Positions 33,567-41,257 of a stretch of 64,000 nt of DNA are shown one piece after another. Positions within the stretch are counted from its first letter, which is position 1; each line of letters opens with the position of its first letter. The stretch covers positions 62,001 through 126,000 of the forward strand of contig CAJUOB010000005.1 of the NCBI GenBank assembly GCA_910587915.1, read 5' to 3'. Below the pieces are notes generated by a model. The model saw nothing but the letters and a program-made list of their open reading frames with translations, did not search any database and had not been told where the DNA came from. The translations under genes were made by a program, and so were the position numbers. Source of the DNA: an uncultured Muribaculaceae bacterium. GTDB lineage: Bacteria; Bacteroidota; Bacteroidia; Bacteroidales; Muribaculaceae.

Positions 33567-35222
33567 ATGGTGAAAATCCAAATGGATAAGATTAAAATCC
33601 TTGTGATACTGATTTGTACCTCGTTGACTGCGACAGCCCGCGAGGCACAATTCGTATCCAATCCTTCAAATGTAAAAGGCAATACATATCAGAATCCTAT
33701 AATCGAGGCCGATTATTCCGACCCCGACCCCGTAGCCGCACCCGACGGCAAAACATTCTACATGACAGCATCGAGCTTCCAGTGCACTCCGGGGCTGCCG
33801 ATTCTAAAATCGACCGACCTTGTAAACTGGAGCATAGTGAACTACGCTATCGATGCCGTGCCACCAACCGAATACTACACCGATGCCCCACGCCACGGCA
33901 AAGGTGTGTGGGCTCCATGCATGCGCTACCACGATGGCGAATACTACATCTATTGGGGCGACCCCGACTTCGGAATCTACATGGTGAAAACCGCTGATCC
34001 CGAAGGGACATGGAGCGAGCCGGTGCTTGTGAAAGCCGGCAAAGGCATGATAGACCCCACACCTCTATGGGATACCGATGGAAAAGCCTACCTCGCCAAC
34101 GCATGGGCAGCATCCCGGTCGGGCTTCAACAGTGTCGTGACTGTAAGCGAAATGTCGCCCGACGGAACAAGCATAATATCGAAACCACGGGTAGTATTCG
34201 ACGGCAACGACGGAATCAACCATACTATCGAAGGTCCAAAACTCTACAAAAGGGGCGATTACTACTACATACTCGCTCCGGCCGGTGGTGTAGTCGACGG
34301 ATGGCAGCTGGCTCTGCGTTCGAAAAACATATATGGCCCATACGAGAAAAAGATTGTCATGGCCACCGGAAATTCAGGCATCAACGGTCCTCATCAGGGT
34401 GGCTGGATATCGACTGCCGCTGGCGAAGACTGGTTCATCAACTTTCAGGACAAGGGAGCCTATGGCCGTGTGCTTCATCTCAACCCCGTGCATTGGATCG
34501 ACGGATGGCCCGTTATGGGTGTCGATGCCGACGGTGATGGCTGTGGCGACCCTGTGAAGCGCCATGCGAAACCTGCCGGTCTTACTCCTTCGGCCGGAGA
34601 ATCCCCCACAAAAAGTCTCTTCCAATGGCACGCCAACTATAGCGACTTCTTCGGATTTCCCACTCCTTCGGCCATGATGCGCCTGTATGGACATAAAGTA
34701 TCCGAGCAATTCGTAAACCTATGGGAAGTGCCCAATCTCTGGCTTCAGAAATTTCCATGCGAAAGTTTCCGCGCCACTGCCAAAGTGCAGATTTCAGCCA
34801 AGGCTGCGGCCGATGGCGTATCATCAGGACTGGTGATAATGGGCTGGGACTACGCCCGCTTTGGCCTTCTGAAAAAAGGCGACAGCTTTGAGCTGCAGCT
34901 CATCGACTGCACCGACGCAGAGCAAGGTGGCGCCGAACACGTGCGCTTCACGGCCCCTGTAGAGCCATCGCGCATCTACGCCGCCGGTCTCCTTCCCAAC
35001 ATGGAGTGCGACATATGGCTTCGTGCCGAAGTGCGCCCCGGTGGAATCTGCCGCTTCTACTACAGTACCGACGGAAAGAAATTCAAGGACACCGGAGTGT
35101 CGTTCACGGCACGTGCCGGCAAATGGATTGGAGCAAAAATTGGTTTTTACAGCATTACTCCGGCCGGAGTACACGACCGCGGCTGGATGGATATTATAGA
35201 TTTTGATCTTGATAAAATATGA
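33567..35222 (+). CDS. GH43 glycosidase with C-terminal DUF1349-like domain
   Basis: A 551-residue secreted protein. The five-blade propeller of GH43 spans about residues 30-320 with its three catalytic acids: Asp in EADYSDPDPV, Asp in GMIDPTPLWDTDGKAYLANA and Glu in HTIEGPKLYKRGDYYYIL. The C-terminal 200 residues form a beta-sandwich of the DUF1349/concanavalin-like type often seen in GH43 xylosidases or arabinofuranosidases. The start is either the ATG at 33567 or the one at 33582 (MDKIKILVILICTSLTATA); both give a signal peptide. Coupled to GH88 by a 4-base overlap. Likely exo-acting on pentose or galactose side chains. Confidence 0.9.
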   Translation: MVKIQMDKIKILVILICTSLTATAREAQFVSNPSNVKGNTYQNPIIEADYSDPDPVAAPDGKTFYMTASSFQCTPGLPILKSTDLVNWSIVNYAIDAVPPTEYYTDAPRHGKGVWAPCMRYHDGEYYIYWGDPDFGIYMVKTADPEGTWSEPVLVKAGKGMIDPTPLWDTDGKAYLANAWAASRSGFNSVVTVSEMSPDGTSIISKPRVVFDGNDGINHTIEGPKLYKRGDYYYILAPAGGVVDGWQLALRSKNIYGPYEKKIVMATGNSGINGPHQGGWISTAAGEDWFINFQDKGAYGRVLHLNPVHWIDGWPVMGVDADGDGCGDPVKRHAKPAGLTPSAGESPTKSLFQWHANYSDFFGFPTPSAMMRLYGHKVSEQFVNLWEVPNLWLQKFPCESFRATAKVQISAKAAADGVSSGLVIMGWDYARFGLLKKGDSFELQLIDCTDAEQGGAEHVRFTAPVEPSRIYAAGLLPNMECDIWLRAEVRPGGICRFYYSTDGKKFKDTGVSFTARAGKWIGAKIGFYSITPAGVHDRGWMDIIDFDLDKI

Positions 35223-36454
35223 AAAATACAGCAATATTTTTCTGTTCCCTTGTTCTGGCTTCGTGTGCCTCTACATCGACAAGCACACGGGCCGAAGCCG
35301 ACGATTTCGACATCGACGAGGCGATTGAGTACTGCAACTCGCAGGTACACCGCAGCATCCGCAATCTCTGCACCGATTCTACCGACTACTCCATGATACC
35401 CCGAAATATACAGGGAACCGACACCATGTGGGCATGCCGCAAGGCCACACCCGATGAATGGTGCTCGGGATTCTGGCCCGGCGTTCTATGGTACGACTAT
35501 GAACTCACCGGCGATACACTGGTGCGCGAACAAGCCCGACGCTACACCGGCGCCCTCGAATATCTGGCCGACCGTCCGATATTCGACCACGACCTCGGCT
35601 TCCTCATGCTGTGCAGCTACGGCAATGGCTATCGCATCACAGCCGACCAGCGCTACAAGGAAGTACTCCTGGCAAGCGCCGATTCCCTTGCCACACTCTT
35701 CAACCCAGCAGTCGGAACAATGCTCTCATGGCCTCGCAATGTAGAAATGTTCGGCGGACACAATACTATCATGGACAACATGATCAATCTCGAAGTCCTT
35801 TTCTGGGCATCGAAGAATGGTGGCGACCATAGCCTCTACGACATGGCTGTGAAGCATGCCGAGACAACGATGAACAACCATTTCCGCCCCGACGGCACAT
35901 GCTTCCATGTAGCTGTCTACGATCCGGCCGACGGACACTTTATAAAAGGTGTCACACACCAGGGTTATTCCGACAGCTCCACATGGGCGCGAGGACAGGC
36001 ATGGGCCGTCTACGGCTATACAATGGTATATCGCGAGACTCACGACAAGCGCTTCCTCGACTTTGCCTGCAAAGTGACCGATGCCTATCTGAAACGTCTA
36101 CCCGACGACATGGTTCCCTACTGGGACTTCGACGACCCGGCCATACCCGAAGCCCCGCGCGATGCATCGGCTGCAGGAGTCGTAGCATCGGCTCTCCTCG
36201 AGCTACAGGAATACGTCGATGAAGACAAGAGCGAAGAATACCGCCATGCTGCCATCGAAATGCTTGCCTCGCTCAACTCCGACGCATACCGCTCGGGCGA
36301 GAAACGCTGTTCGTTCCTCGACCACTCCACCGGTCACCATCCGGCCGGAAGCGAAATCGACGCATCCATCATATATGCCGATTACTATTATCTCGAGGCA
36401 TTGGTTCGCTTGAAGAAACTCGATGAAGGACACGGTGCTTTGGCAAGCCTGTGA
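35219..36454 (+). CDS. GH88 unsaturated glucuronyl hydrolase (lipoprotein)
   Basis: A 411-residue predicted lipoprotein (lipobox LASC). It is an (alpha/alpha)6 barrel of GH88, which hydrates and releases unsaturated glucuronic acid from lyase products of hyaluronan, chondroitin or heparin. The two key Asp regions are visible, FDHDLGFLMLCSYGNG and NTIMDNMINLEVLFWA, along with GYSDSSTWARGQAWAVYGY and HHPAGSEIDASIIYADYYY. The start overlaps the GH43 stop by 4 bases. With GH89 upstream it suggests glycosaminoglycan use; no lyase or sulfatase is in the window. Confidence 0.93.
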   Translation: MKNTAIFFCSLVLASCASTSTSTRAEADDFDIDEAIEYCNSQVHRSIRNLCTDSTDYSMIPRNIQGTDTMWACRKATPDEWCSGFWPGVLWYDYELTGDTLVREQARRYTGALEYLADRPIFDHDLGFLMLCSYGNGYRITADQRYKEVLLASADSLATLFNPAVGTMLSWPRNVEMFGGHNTIMDNMINLEVLFWASKNGGDHSLYDMAVKHAETTMNNHFRPDGTCFHVAVYDPADGHFIKGVTHQGYSDSSTWARGQAWAVYGYTMVYRETHDKRFLDFACKVTDAYLKRLPDDMVPYWDFDDPAIPEAPRDASAAGVVASALLELQEYVDEDKSEEYRHAAIEMLASLNSDAYRSGEKRCSFLDHSTGHHPAGSEIDASIIYADYYYLEALVRLKKLDEGHGALASL

Positions 36455-36486
36455 ACACCTTCCCCATGCCATAATTTACGGAAATA

Positions 36487-36530
36487 TCATCCCCGGAAGG
36501 CACCGACGTGTCTCCGGGGTGATTTTTTTC
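36487..36530 (+). terminator. Terminator after the GH88 gene
   Basis: A GC-rich stem of about 11 pairs with one bulged base (36487-36498 with about 36513-36523) and a run of seven T residues. Confidence 0.88.
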
Positions 36531-36541
36531 AGCCACAAGAA

Positions 36542-36567
36542 TTGTGCAAGATACATTTTTTGCACAA
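36542..36567. promoter_or_regulatory. Inverted repeat, possible operator
   Basis: TTGTGCAA at 36542-36549 and its exact reverse complement TTGCACAA at 36560-36567, 10 bases apart, upstream of a TATCTTTG box (36598-36605) and of the stronger promoter at 36628-36658. The spacing of the half sites suits a dimeric regulator. No regulator is linked to it by sequence. Confidence 0.4.
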
Positions 36568-36627
36568 TCAAGGACAGCCTCTGGCCTCGCCGCTTGCTAT
36601 CTTTGCGAGCCGTTGATGGCGCAGGTA

Positions 36628-36658
36628 TTGTCTGTTTGCCGAAGTTATATTATTTTTG
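36628..36658 (+). promoter_or_regulatory. Promoter of the DUF4861-manA-ROK cluster
   Basis: TTG at 36628-36630, a 20-base spacer and TATTTTTG at 36651-36658, followed by a leader of about 20 bases to the ATG at 36684. Confidence 0.72.
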
Positions 36659-36683
36659 AACAGATAAACCATTTAACCAATCA

Positions 36684-37862
36684 ATGAAGAAACCGATCTT
36701 ACTTCTCGGACTTGCGACACTGCTTGCAGCGTGCTCTGACGATAAAACTGTCGAACTTGCGGTAGCTAATCCCGCAGGGGGTGCCTCACTATCCCAACTG
36801 GCGGCCGTCCCTGCCGCTCCCATTCTCGAGCGTCTGGGAGCCGACTACGTTTATGTCGCCGATGCATCCGGCCGTGAGATTCCCTCTCAGATTACCTACG
36901 ACGGTCTTCTGCTGTTTCCGGCCGATGTCGCAGCCGGCTCGGAGAGCATCTACACTGTCGGCGCATCCGATACCTGCCGTGTATACCCTCGTCTTGCCTC
37001 CGGACGCCTCTACCCCGAGCGGGCCGATGATATCGCATGGGAAAACGAAGCTGTCGGTTTCCGCATCTACGGCCCCGCCACCCAGGCAAAGGGAGAACGG
37101 GCTTTCGGCTACGATATATTCTTCAAACATCGCTCCGACGACGCCATACTCCCGGTACTCTATAAAGATGAGACCGATCCGGCTGTCTGGGCCCGTGTCG
37201 ATTCTCTCAGAGCCATCGACCCCAAACTTGCACAAGACTACATCGACAGTTTCTCCTACCATATCGACCATGGACTGGGTATGGACTGCTACGCCGTTGG
37301 CCCGACCTTAGGCGATGGTGTGGCTGCTTTTGTAGAAAACGACAGCATACTTTTTGCATGGTGCTACGATAAGGCTATAGTACTCGACAACGGCCCCCTG
37401 CGTTTCACGGTAAAACTCGATTTCGCACCACGTGCCATCGGCTCCGATTCGACTGTGGTAGAACATCGCGTCATATCGCTCGATGCCGGTTCGTACCTTA
37501 ATCGCCAGTCGACATGGTTCGATGGTCTCACCTCCGGCCGGAAGATTGCAGCCGGAATGCCCGTGCGCGAAGGTGGCACTTATGAAGCGGACGCCCCGGC
37601 ACTCGCCGTAACCGATCTCACCCAAGGACCTGACAATGGCACAGCATTGCTCGGAGTGATCATGCCCGGAGCAGCAGCCTCCGAAAATCTGGTGCAGGGC
37701 CATGCCATTCTTATGAAAGACTTCGCTCCCACCGACACACTCACCCATCACTGGGGTTTTGCATGGGACCGCGAAGCATTCGGAACGATGGAAGCATGGT
37801 CGGCCCACCTATCGGATGCCGCCAAAGCTGCCGAGAAACCTCTCATTGTAACTATCAAATAA
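36684..37862 (+). CDS. DUF4861 lipoprotein
   Basis: A 392-residue predicted lipoprotein (lipobox LAAC). The sequence matches the DUF4861 family in its WENEAVGFRIYGPA segment, DSFSYHIDHGLGMDCYAVGPTLG and HHWGFAWDREAFGTMEAW near the end. DUF4861 proteins are often encoded with GH88/GH105 hydrolases and polysaccharide lyases in Bacteroidetes and are likely carbohydrate-active or binding proteins; no activity is established. Its position directly after the GH43-GH88 unit fits this. Followed 20 bases later by a phosphomannose isomerase. Confidence 0.82.
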   Translation: MKKPILLLGLATLLAACSDDKTVELAVANPAGGASLSQLAAVPAAPILERLGADYVYVADASGREIPSQITYDGLLLFPADVAAGSESIYTVGASDTCRVYPRLASGRLYPERADDIAWENEAVGFRIYGPATQAKGERAFGYDIFFKHRSDDAILPVLYKDETDPAVWARVDSLRAIDPKLAQDYIDSFSYHIDHGLGMDCYAVGPTLGDGVAAFVENDSILFAWCYDKAIVLDNGPLRFTVKLDFAPRAIGSDSTVVEHRVISLDAGSYLNRQSTWFDGLTSGRKIAAGMPVREGGTYEADAPALAVTDLTQGPDNGTALLGVIMPGAAASENLVQGHAILMKDFAPTDTLTHHWGFAWDREAFGTMEAWSAHLSDAAKAAEKPLIVTIK

Positions 37863-37882
37863 ACTAACATATCGCATTCAAG

Positions 37883-38848
37883 ATGGAAATTCTCAAATTC
37901 GACCCTATATTCAAAAGTGTCATCTGGGGTGGCAAGCGTATTGCCGAGTTCAAAGGTCTTCCCTCACAGGGCGACCATATCGGCGAAAGCTGGGAACTCT
38001 CGCCCATGGAAGGACACGAGTCGGTAGTGTCGCAAGGCACTTTCAAGGGAGCCACACTTCCCTCTCTCATAGCCAATCATGGCAACGAAATCATGGGCGA
38101 ACGCCTCATGAAGAAATACGATGGCAAATTCCCGCTTCTCATCAAACTCATCGATTCGTCCGACGACCTGTCCGTTCAGGTACACCCCGACGATGAGCTG
38201 GCTGCCAAACGCCACAACTCCCTTGGAAAAACCGAAATGTGGTATTCCATCGCACCTGCCGAAGGCGCATATCTCTATGCCGGATTCTCCAAGCATATCG
38301 ATGCCGCAGAATTCCGCCGCCAGGTGGCTGAAAACGAGATAATTCCCTCACTTCACAAATACTTCACCCACCCGGGCGACATATTCTTCCTCCCGGCCGG
38401 ACGCGTACACAGCATCGGACGCGGCAACTTTGTGCTCGAAATACAGGAAGCTTCCGACATCACCTACCGCATCTACGACTACGACCGTCGCGACGCCCAG
38501 GGCAATCCCCGTCAGCTCCATGTAGAGGAATCGGTCGATGCTATCGACTTCGACGACACCGCCGACCTTCCTGCAGAGAACGAACTCGGTGTAGTTGGCG
38601 AGCTCCGTCCCTTGGCTGAAAGCTCCTACTTCAAAACCGAGATCGCACGTGTCGACGGAACCATGACCATCGACCTGGCCGCACGCAACTCGTTCACAAT
38701 ACTCGTCGCCACCGCCGGTGAGCTTACCGTCAAAAACGCAGACGGCGAAATTTCCCTGCGTCAAGGCGAGACTGCTCTTGTTGCCGCTTCCACGCCCTCT
38801 ATAACCATTGAAGGCAAGGGAACCTTCGTATCCACATTCATTCCCTGA
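37883..38848 (+). CDS. manA: Type I mannose-6-phosphate isomerase
   Basis: A 321-residue cytosolic zinc enzyme converting mannose-6-phosphate and fructose-6-phosphate. The cupin zinc ligands are visible in SVQVHPDDE, LGKTEMWY and PAGRVHSIGRG, with the family start FDPIFKSVIWGG. The short form is typical of Firmicutes and Bacteroidetes. It sits 20 bases after the DUF4861 gene and 66 before the ROK gene, so the three probably form one transcript. May serve catabolism of released mannose or synthesis of GDP-sugars. Confidence 0.93.
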   Translation: MEILKFDPIFKSVIWGGKRIAEFKGLPSQGDHIGESWELSPMEGHESVVSQGTFKGATLPSLIANHGNEIMGERLMKKYDGKFPLLIKLIDSSDDLSVQVHPDDELAAKRHNSLGKTEMWYSIAPAEGAYLYAGFSKHIDAAEFRRQVAENEIIPSLHKYFTHPGDIFFLPAGRVHSIGRGNFVLEIQEASDITYRIYDYDRRDAQGNPRQLHVEESVDAIDFDDTADLPAENELGVVGELRPLAESSYFKTEIARVDGTMTIDLAARNSFTILVATAGELTVKNADGEISLRQGETALVAASTPSITIEGKGTFVSTFIP

Positions 38849-38914
38849 AACAGGAACAACAACTGTGGAAGGAGAATCACTAAAACCATTTCCAACGCCT
38901 AATATCTAACTCAC

Positions 38915-40015
38915 ATGTATAAGACCGACCAAAGAACCGTCGTAACTCTCGATGCTGGGGGTACAAACTTCGTTTTCAGCGCAATGCGGGGCTATGATTT
39001 CATTATCGACCCGATAACATACCCTTCGAACGCCCACGACCTCGACCTGTGCCTCTCGACCATGATCAAGGGTTTCACAGAAGTAATCGAAAAGCTCGAA
39101 GAAAAGCCTGTTGCCATCAGCTTTGCATTCCCCGGCCCTGCCGACTATAAAGCAGGTATCATCGGCGGATATCTCCCTAATTTCCCATGCTTCCGCGAAG
39201 GTGTGGCTCTCGGCCCGCTGCTCAAAGCGAAATTCGGACTTCCGGTATTCATCAACAACGACGGCGACCTCTTCGCATATGGAGAAGCTAAAGGTGGTGC
39301 TCTTCCCGAAATCAACCGCCGCATAAAGGAACTCGGCGGCACCCGCCAGTACACCAACATGCTCGGCTATACCTTCGGCACAGGCCTCGGCATAGGATCG
39401 GTCATCAACGGCAGCCTCAACCTTGGCAATAACTCCTGTGTGGAAACTTTCTGTCTCCGCAACAAACGCTACCCCGAAATCATTGCTGAAGAAGGCTCGT
39501 CGATTCGCGCCATCAAACGCGAATACGGCATTCTTTCCGGCAACGAGAATCACGGACTCGAACCCTACGACATCTATAAGATTGCCGAAGGCGAGAAAGA
39601 AGGCGACCGCGACGCTGCCATCAAAGCTTTCGAGCTCTTCGGCGAGGTCACAGGCGATGCATTCGCCACAGCTGTGACCCTCACCGACTCTCTGATAGTT
39701 GTAGGAGGTGGCCTTACAGGAGCGATGAAGTATATCAAGCCCGCTCTTCTGAAGGAAATGCGATCCACTCTTAAGACCATGACAAACGAGGACGTAAACC
39801 GCGTACAGCTGCGTGTGTTCGACCTCGACGATGAACTCGAATTTGCAAAATTCGTGGTAGGCGATCCTCACCCCATCAAAGTATACGGCACCGAAGAGAC
39901 TGCCGTCTACGACCCAATGAAGCGCACCGGCCTGATAGTGTCGAAACTCGGCGCGTCGAAGGCCATATCGATCGGCGCATATATCTACGCACTCGATATG
40001 CTCGACAACAACTGA
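38915..40015 (+). CDS. ROK-family sugar kinase-like protein
   Basis: A 366-residue protein with the ROK fold. The phosphate-binding start VVTLDAGGTNFVFSAM, the catalytic Asp region VFINNDGDLFAYGEA, LGYTFGTGLGIGSVINGSL and VVGGGLTGAMKYI are clear. It lacks a helix-turn-helix, so it is a kinase rather than a repressor. The usual zinc motif (CxCGxxGCxE) is absent; its place is taken by NNSCVETFCLRNKRYPEI with two cysteines. Substrate is likely a hexose or N-acetylhexosamine, but cannot be read from the sequence. Downstream of manA in the same direction. Confidence 0.85.
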   Translation: MYKTDQRTVVTLDAGGTNFVFSAMRGYDFIIDPITYPSNAHDLDLCLSTMIKGFTEVIEKLEEKPVAISFAFPGPADYKAGIIGGYLPNFPCFREGVALGPLLKAKFGLPVFINNDGDLFAYGEAKGGALPEINRRIKELGGTRQYTNMLGYTFGTGLGIGSVINGSLNLGNNSCVETFCLRNKRYPEIIAEEGSSIRAIKREYGILSGNENHGLEPYDIYKIAEGEKEGDRDAAIKAFELFGEVTGDAFATAVTLTDSLIVVGGGLTGAMKYIKPALLKEMRSTLKTMTNEDVNRVQLRVFDLDDELEFAKFVVGDPHPIKVYGTEETAVYDPMKRTGLIVSKLGASKAISIGAYIYALDMLDNN

Positions 40016-40031
40016 TTTATACAATTTTTAC

Positions 40032-40075
40032 TATAGCGAGAGTCTGTGGCGAATTCGCCACAGACTCTCGCTATA
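40032..40075. repeat. 44-base perfect palindrome
   Basis: The arms 40032-40053 and 40054-40075 are exact reverse complements with no spacer, centred on GAATTC. It lies between the ends of two convergent genes. The flanks are a T run before and an A run after it, the reverse of what a terminator needs on the plus strand, though an extruded stem would lengthen through them. Confidence 0.9.
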
Positions 40076-40083
40076 TAAAAAAT

Positions 40084-40117
40084 CGCGGCTTCTCCCGGCA
40101 GATGTGCGGGTGAAGCC
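40084..40117. repeat. Second strong hairpin beside the palindrome
   Basis: An inverted repeat of 12 bases with one mismatch (cggcttctcccg and cgggtgaagccg) around a 9-base loop, starting about 10 bases after the palindrome. No T run follows on either strand. Together the two dyads fill most of the gap between convergent genes. Confidence 0.65.
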
Positions 40118-40166
40118 GTTGCAGCTTTATCGGGGGAGAAGAGATGGAGACCGGAGATATATAAAA

Positions 40167-40523
40167 TCAATGGGAGAACATCCCCTTGATGCGCTCCCAC
40201 AGAGAAGGTTTGTATGGCTTGATATGCACACTCACTTTCGACGACTTTCTATTCAGGAAGACTATCGATGAATGCATCACTATAGCCACCCATTCCTCAA
40301 ATGGCACTATGGCATGAATCTTCTCCAGAGGAATGCGATGGAAAGGTGAATGCGGTTCAACACTTCGGATTATAAGCGAATCCACAGGACCATCCATATC
40401 GATGCTGACATTATGATGCTGCGAGGCATACTCGAAAAGCAGCGGCATATCAAGGCAGTCGGGACTCTCGGGCCGATTCTTATACTTCTTATATAAGGTA
40501 TCTATTACTCGTTTAGTTATCAT
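40167..40523 (-). CDS. Conserved-looking protein of unknown function (118 residues)
   Basis: A 118-residue protein without a signal peptide or membrane segment. It begins MITKRVIDTLYKKYKNRPESPDCLDM and holds a central beta-rich part (SLIIRSVEPHSPFHRIPLEKIHAIVPFEEWVAIVMHSSIVFLNR) and a basic end (KPYKPSLWERIKGMF). I do not recognise a domain. Codon use matches the neighbours and the frame is intact, so it is probably real. It ends facing the double hairpin at 40032-40117. Confidence 0.65.
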   Translation of the reverse strand: MITKRVIDTLYKKYKNRPESPDCLDMPLLFEYASQHHNVSIDMDGPVDSLIIRSVEPHSPFHRIPLEKIHAIVPFEEWVAIVMHSSIVFLNRKSSKVSVHIKPYKPSLWERIKGMFSH

Positions 40524-40696
40524 ATAGCAATCTCCAAAATCTGCGACACCGAAGTTGTTCCGGAGCGCGGTCTTCGTGATTATAACTTGCTAAACGAACT
40601 TTTGTTTACATATATTTTATTATTTAAATACTTTTTACAGTTGTAACATTCTTGTAACAGACCCCCGATTTTCATTCCGATACTGCACGCTTTTTG

Positions 40697-40728
40697 TTTG
40701 ACATGTATGGATTTTTATCGTAACTTTG
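40697..40728 (+). promoter_or_regulatory. Promoter of the DUF3127-proS region
   Basis: TTTG at 40697-40700, a 20-base spacer and TAACTTTG at 40721-40728, a consensus match. The leader to the ATG at 40800 is about 65 bases. The rest of 40524-40799 is AT-rich with nothing else recognised. Confidence 0.85.
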
Positions 40729-40799
40729 TGCCTTGAACGTCGTTTAGCTACACGAAGTTCCACCTCATAGACATATAAATAAAAACAATACTCCGATTA

Positions 40800-41156
40800 A
40801 TGGAAATAAAAGGAACAATCATTGCTGTTCTCCCCGAAGTTTCGGGCGTATCCAAGAGCGGCAACGCATGGAAAAAAAGAGAATACGTGCTGGAAAACAC
40901 CGAAGGTCAGTTTCCCCGCAAGGTAGCGTTCACCTGCTTTGGTGACAATGCCGATAAAATACAGCTCAGCGTCGGTCAGGTAGTGACCATGTACTTCGAC
41001 ATTGAGTCGCGCGAATGGCAGGGCCGTTGGTTCACCGACATCCGCTGCTGGCGCTGCGACGTGGAAACTCCCGCCGCTCCTGCCGCTCCCATACAGCCCG
41101 TATCCGCTCCCGGCGCCGTGCCTCCTCCCCCGCTGCCCGACGACATACCGTTCTAA
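40800..41156 (+). CDS. DUF3127 protein with SSB-like C-terminal tail
   Basis: A 118-residue cytosolic protein. The first 85 residues match DUF3127, an OB-fold-like domain of Bacteroidetes (MEIKGTIIAVLPEVSGVSKSGNAWKKREYVLE, then FDIESREWQGRWFTDIRCWRCD). A proline/alanine-rich linker leads to the last five residues DDIPF, identical to the end of E. coli single-stranded DNA-binding protein, the tip that recruits repair and replication enzymes. A role at single-stranded DNA is inferred from this tail and the fold. It is 101 bases upstream of proS and may share its promoter. Confidence 0.87.
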   Translation: MEIKGTIIAVLPEVSGVSKSGNAWKKREYVLENTEGQFPRKVAFTCFGDNADKIQLSVGQVVTMYFDIESREWQGRWFTDIRCWRCDVETPAAPAAPIQPVSAPGAVPPPPLPDDIPF

Positions 41157-41257
41157 GCCAATGCCCGCATAGGCAGATGGTTGAAAATAGGTGCACGACA
41201 TCTATTCCCCTACCTACCACTTCATCGATTTCTTAAACCCGCAGAACTCACGAAACA

